Assembly: GCA_005798825.1 (NCBI GenBank)
Contig: SYIL01000015.1
Span: forward strand, 1-64,000
Reading direction: 5' to 3'
DNA: 64,000 nt
Source: Bacteroidota bacterium
Lineage (GTDB): Bacteria; Bacteroidota; Bacteroidia; NS11-12g; UBA955
The notes beneath the pieces were generated by a model, which was not told the origin of the DNA, did not search any database, and was given only the letters and a program-made list of their open reading frames with translations. Each line of letters starts with the position of its first letter. Position 1 is the first letter of the stretch. Made by a program: the position numbers and the translations under genes. Of this stretch, positions 61,808-64,000 are shown piece by piece.

Positions 61808-62626
61808 TTGAACAAGCAACTACTCATACAAGAAATTCGTGCCAAGCAATCATTCTTGTGTACCGGACTCGATTCCCAAATTGAAAAACTTCCAATCGGG
61901 CTAGAACGAAACGGGCAAGGATTGATGACTTTCAACCGCGATATTATAGACGCAACCAAAGCCCATAGTGTGGCCTATAAAATTAATACAGCTTTTTATG
62001 AGCAATATGGGAAATCGGGTTGGGAGTGGATGGAGCAGACGCTCAATTATTTGCCAAGCAATACATTTAAAATTGCCGATGCCAAACGAGGGGATATTGG
62101 CCATACCAGTTCTATGTATGCCAAAGCATTTTTTGAAACACTGTGTTTTGATGCCATAACTGTCTCTCCCTATATGGGTGAAGACAGCATTCGGCCCTTT
62201 TTAGAATTTACTGGTAAATGGGTAATTTGCTTGGCCCTTACCAGCAATGTAGGGCATGCAGATTTTCAATTAGACGATTACCGAGGAAAAAAATTATACG
62301 AGCGGGTCATAGAATCCGTTTGCAAATGGGGCACTGAAGAGAATCTGATGTTTGTGGTGGGGGCAACCCGTTTTGATCGCTTCAAAGAGATTCGAAAAAT
62401 AATTCCCGACCATTTTTTGCTGGTGCCTGGTGTAGGAGCCCAAGGTGGTGACCTGGAAAGCATAAGTCTCCTTGGCGCCAACCAAGAAATAGGGCTATTG
62501 GTGAATTCATCCCGCAGTATTTTATATGCTTCCAGTGGAAATGATTATGCCGCTTCTGCAGAATCGGAAGCAGCAAAAATGGCATTACAAATGGCAAAAT
62601 TGATGACGAAACTGTCTCTACAATAA
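61808..62626 (+). CDS. pyrF: Orotidine-5'-phosphate decarboxylase (type 2)
   Basis: 272 residues from a TTG at 61808. The frame is open from an ATG at 61787, but homologues start near here (N-K-Q-L-L-I-Q-E-I) and the -7 box falls between the two. The enzyme decarboxylates OMP to UMP, the last step of pyrimidine synthesis. Catalytic lysine region FKIADAKRGDIGHTSSMYA (DxKxxD), VSPYMGEDSIRPFLEF and the C-terminal LVNSSRSILYAS are typical of the type 2, longer OMP decarboxylases. It is divergent from the T9SS repeat protein. Confidence 0.95.
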   Translation: MNKQLLIQEIRAKQSFLCTGLDSQIEKLPIGLERNGQGLMTFNRDIIDATKAHSVAYKINTAFYEQYGKSGWEWMEQTLNYLPSNTFKIADAKRGDIGHTSSMYAKAFFETLCFDAITVSPYMGEDSIRPFLEFTGKWVICLALTSNVGHADFQLDDYRGKKLYERVIESVCKWGTEENLMFVVGATRFDRFKEIRKIIPDHFLLVPGVGAQGGDLESISLLGANQEIGLLVNSSRSILYASSGNDYAASAESEAAKMALQMAKLMTKLSLQ

Positions 62627-62703
62627 ACCATCATCTCCTATATTTGGATTACTATTCAACCATACAAGCCCTGCGGAGGTTTGTATATAACTCCATAAAA
62701 ACT

Positions 62704-63393
62704 TTATCCCCGGGGTTTTAGGGGGCGAATTTCGACGTTTACATTGTGAAAATTGCTTGGTGTTTCCAAGCAAAAAATAATTTGTGACGCAACGTCTTCG
62801 GGCATCAACATGTTATCATGCGCAGAAATGGTTTCACTGTGTCGAAAGAACTCTGTTTTGACAGATCCAGGGTAAATACAAGTAACCTTAATCCCAAAAT
62901 CTCGAACCTCTTTGTACAAGGCTTCGCTAAATCCCCTCACCGCAAATTTGGTAGCGCAATAAGCACTAACTTGCTGGTATCCCTCTAAACCAGCAATTGA
63001 AGAAATATTTATTATATGCCCTACACCTTGTTTTTTCATGCTTGGCAATACCAAGCGTGTAGCATAAAACAGGCCTGTTACGTTGGTATCAAACATTTCC
63101 TGCCAATGTTCAATCGGTATTTCTTCGCAAAATCCAAAGTATCCCAATCCTGCATTGTTGATTAAAATATCTATTTTCCCGTGTTTGGATACAATGCCCT
63201 CGAAGGAGAGACGAAGGCTTTCTAGATTGCTTACATTGGCTTTTATGCAATTGAAATTTTGATTTTGTACGGGGCAATCACCACGACATATTCCATACAC
63301 AATTGCACCTTTGGCCAGCAATTGATTCACTGTTTCTAGGCCGATGCCTTTATTTGCTCCTGTTACAATGGCAATAGTGTTTTTTAGGATCAT
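62704..63393 (-). CDS. Short-chain dehydrogenase/reductase
   Basis: 229 residues from the ATG at 63393, overlapping the stop of the selU-like gene by 4 nt (ATGA); the frame runs back to 63450. Classical SDR: TGANKGIGLETV nucleotide loop, NNAGLGYFG, the catalytic Ser in INISSIAGLEGY and the YCATKFA pair (YxxxK). Such enzymes reduce or oxidise carbonyls with NAD(P)H; the substrate cannot be inferred. FabG-like and Bacteroidota hypothetical SDRs are close. Its coupling to a tRNA-modification gene is probably incidental. Confidence 0.9.
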   Translation of the reverse strand: MILKNTIAIVTGANKGIGLETVNQLLAKGAIVYGICRGDCPVQNQNFNCIKANVSNLESLRLSFEGIVSKHGKIDILINNAGLGYFGFCEEIPIEHWQEMFDTNVTGLFYATRLVLPSMKKQGVGHIINISSIAGLEGYQQVSAYCATKFAVRGFSEALYKEVRDFGIKVTCIYPGSVKTEFFRHSETISAHDNMLMPEDVASQIIFCLETPSNFHNVNVEIRPLKPRG

Positions 63394-64000
63394 TGTATTT
63401 TGTGCTTGAGTAGGTTTAACATTGAGTTTTCTTTTTGTTCCCAATCCCATACAATGGAATCTGAAGGTGTGTTTCTTGGGAAATAACTATGCGCGTAGGT
63501 TTTGTCATAATAGACGAGCAAAGTTGTTACCCAGAGTGTAAAATTTCCATCCAACAATGCTTGCTGTGCCAATTGTTCATTTTGTCCGCCCAATCGTTTT
63601 CTCAATTTTGAGGTTCGTTCTTGCAATTGATCCAACGGGAGATGGCTATATTCCTTTAGAATTCGTTGAATTCTTGTAGATTTCGGCACTTCTATTTTTA
63701 TGATTTTTGCGGATTGCATTTGGAGCCATAAGGATTCTGGAATTACACAATGGCCAATCATTTTACTTTCATTCTCAACAAACACCGACGCGGTCGAATC
63801 AAATTTTGCCCATTCTAGGGCTATAGAATTTTCAAATACTTCACTTCTGGGTTGCGCCGGCAGGCCTATTCCCCCCAAGGCACTTCCCTTGTGAGAGGCA
63901 AGGCCTTCAAGGTCTAACACCGACAAACCTTTTTTTCGTAACATGTGCAATATTTCCGTTTTACCACTTCCTGTAGTGCCAGACAACAATACAATAGATT
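63390..64000 (-). CDS. selU: tRNA 2-selenouridine synthase, C-terminal part (5' end cut by window edge)
   Basis: The frame runs without interruption to the window end, so the N-terminal rhodanese domain lies outside. Present are the P-loop LSGTTGSGKTEILHML, the diagnostic DLEGLASHKGSALGGIG and a helical C-terminus (KLRKRLGGQNEQLAQQAL). SelU/MnmH replaces sulfur by selenium at the wobble uridine of some tRNAs through a geranylated intermediate. Selenium use also needs SelD, which is not in the window. The stop overlaps the SDR ATG by 4 nt. The visible TTG near 63989 is not the real start. Confidence 0.88.
   Translation of the reverse strand, partial: SIVLLSGTTGSGKTEILHMLRKKGLSVLDLEGLASHKGSALGGIGLPAQPRSEVFENSIALEWAKFDSTASVFVENESKMIGHCVIPESLWLQMQSAKIIKIEVPKSTRIQRILKEYSHLPLDQLQERTSKLRKRLGGQNEQLAQQALLDGNFTLWVTTLLVYYDKTYAHSYFPRNTPSDSIVWDWEQKENSMLNLLKHKIQ

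Overview
The window is a stretch of ordinary, gene-dense Bacteroidota chromosome. The evidence is a gliding-motility lipoprotein (GldH), type IX secretion (T9SS) C-terminal sorting domains, families largely confined to this phylum (DUF4270, DUF4292, DUF3822, DUF4403, DUF5916, S46 peptidase, WbqC), almost no Shine-Dalgarno sequences, and Bacteroidota-type -7 boxes (TAnnTTTG) directly in front of many genes. I cannot place it to genus. I see no rRNA, tRNA, CRISPR array, insertion sequence or prophage. No gap without a gene exceeds about 250 bases; the longest (50710-50950) shows nothing I can support.

Layout. 1-1931: a truncated RmlD-like reductase divergent from a fumarylacetoacetate-hydrolase-family gene. 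1959-7238 (minus): a tight operon tatA-gatA-lytic-transglycosylase-like-DUF5916. 7307-13313 (minus): a membrane iron-sulfur electron-transfer protein, then accA, a nitronate-monooxygenase-like gene, a NusG paralogue, a PIG-L deacetylase, a 51-residue membrane protein and an ATP-grasp ligase. 13358-17617: an M16 peptidase divergent from folK-wbqC. 17830-24277 (plus): a conserved envelope operon of flippase, dut, nucleotidyltransferase, TPR protein, DUF4292 and an EnvC-like protein. 24306-31101: hydroxyacyl-CoA dehydrogenase, Rieske-like lipoprotein, OmpA with calcium repeats, and an M1 peptidase apparently fused to an outer-membrane barrel. 31148-38010: DUF3822, rsmD, coaD, NUDIX, pyrE, S46 dipeptidyl-peptidase, ComM/YifB. 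38109-41137 (minus): MBL nuclease-lpxK-gldH. 41223-46718: a 1391-residue secreted hydrolase/beta-helix protein with a tiny upstream ORF, divergent from a helix-turn-helix regulator. 46731-50709: panC, a half-length glycogen-synthase-like protein, DUF4270, DAHP synthase. 50951-56523: polysaccharide deacetylase plus FemAB-like protein divergent from gmd-fcl-gap. 56533-64000: DUF4403 and a T9SS repeat protein, pyrF, a short-chain dehydrogenase and a truncated tRNA 2-selenouridine synthase.

Most genes are housekeeping (protein synthesis, lipid, folate, pyrimidine, CoA and aromatic pathways) or envelope-related (sugar-nucleotide synthesis, polysaccharide export and modification, lipid A, peptidoglycan, secreted proteins). 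The most interesting signals are architectural. At least 16 genes have their -7 promoter box only 4-9 nt before the start codon, implying leaderless or near-leaderless mRNAs. One NUDIX gene shares a palindromic CATG start codon with pyrE and overlaps coaD tail to tail. A polysaccharide deacetylase carries a ten-base poly-G tract that could act as a phase-variation switch. Several enzymes appear to have lost catalytic residues (the lytic transglycosylase, the EnvC-like LytM domain, the half glycogen synthase). I found no convincing new defence or mobile system.
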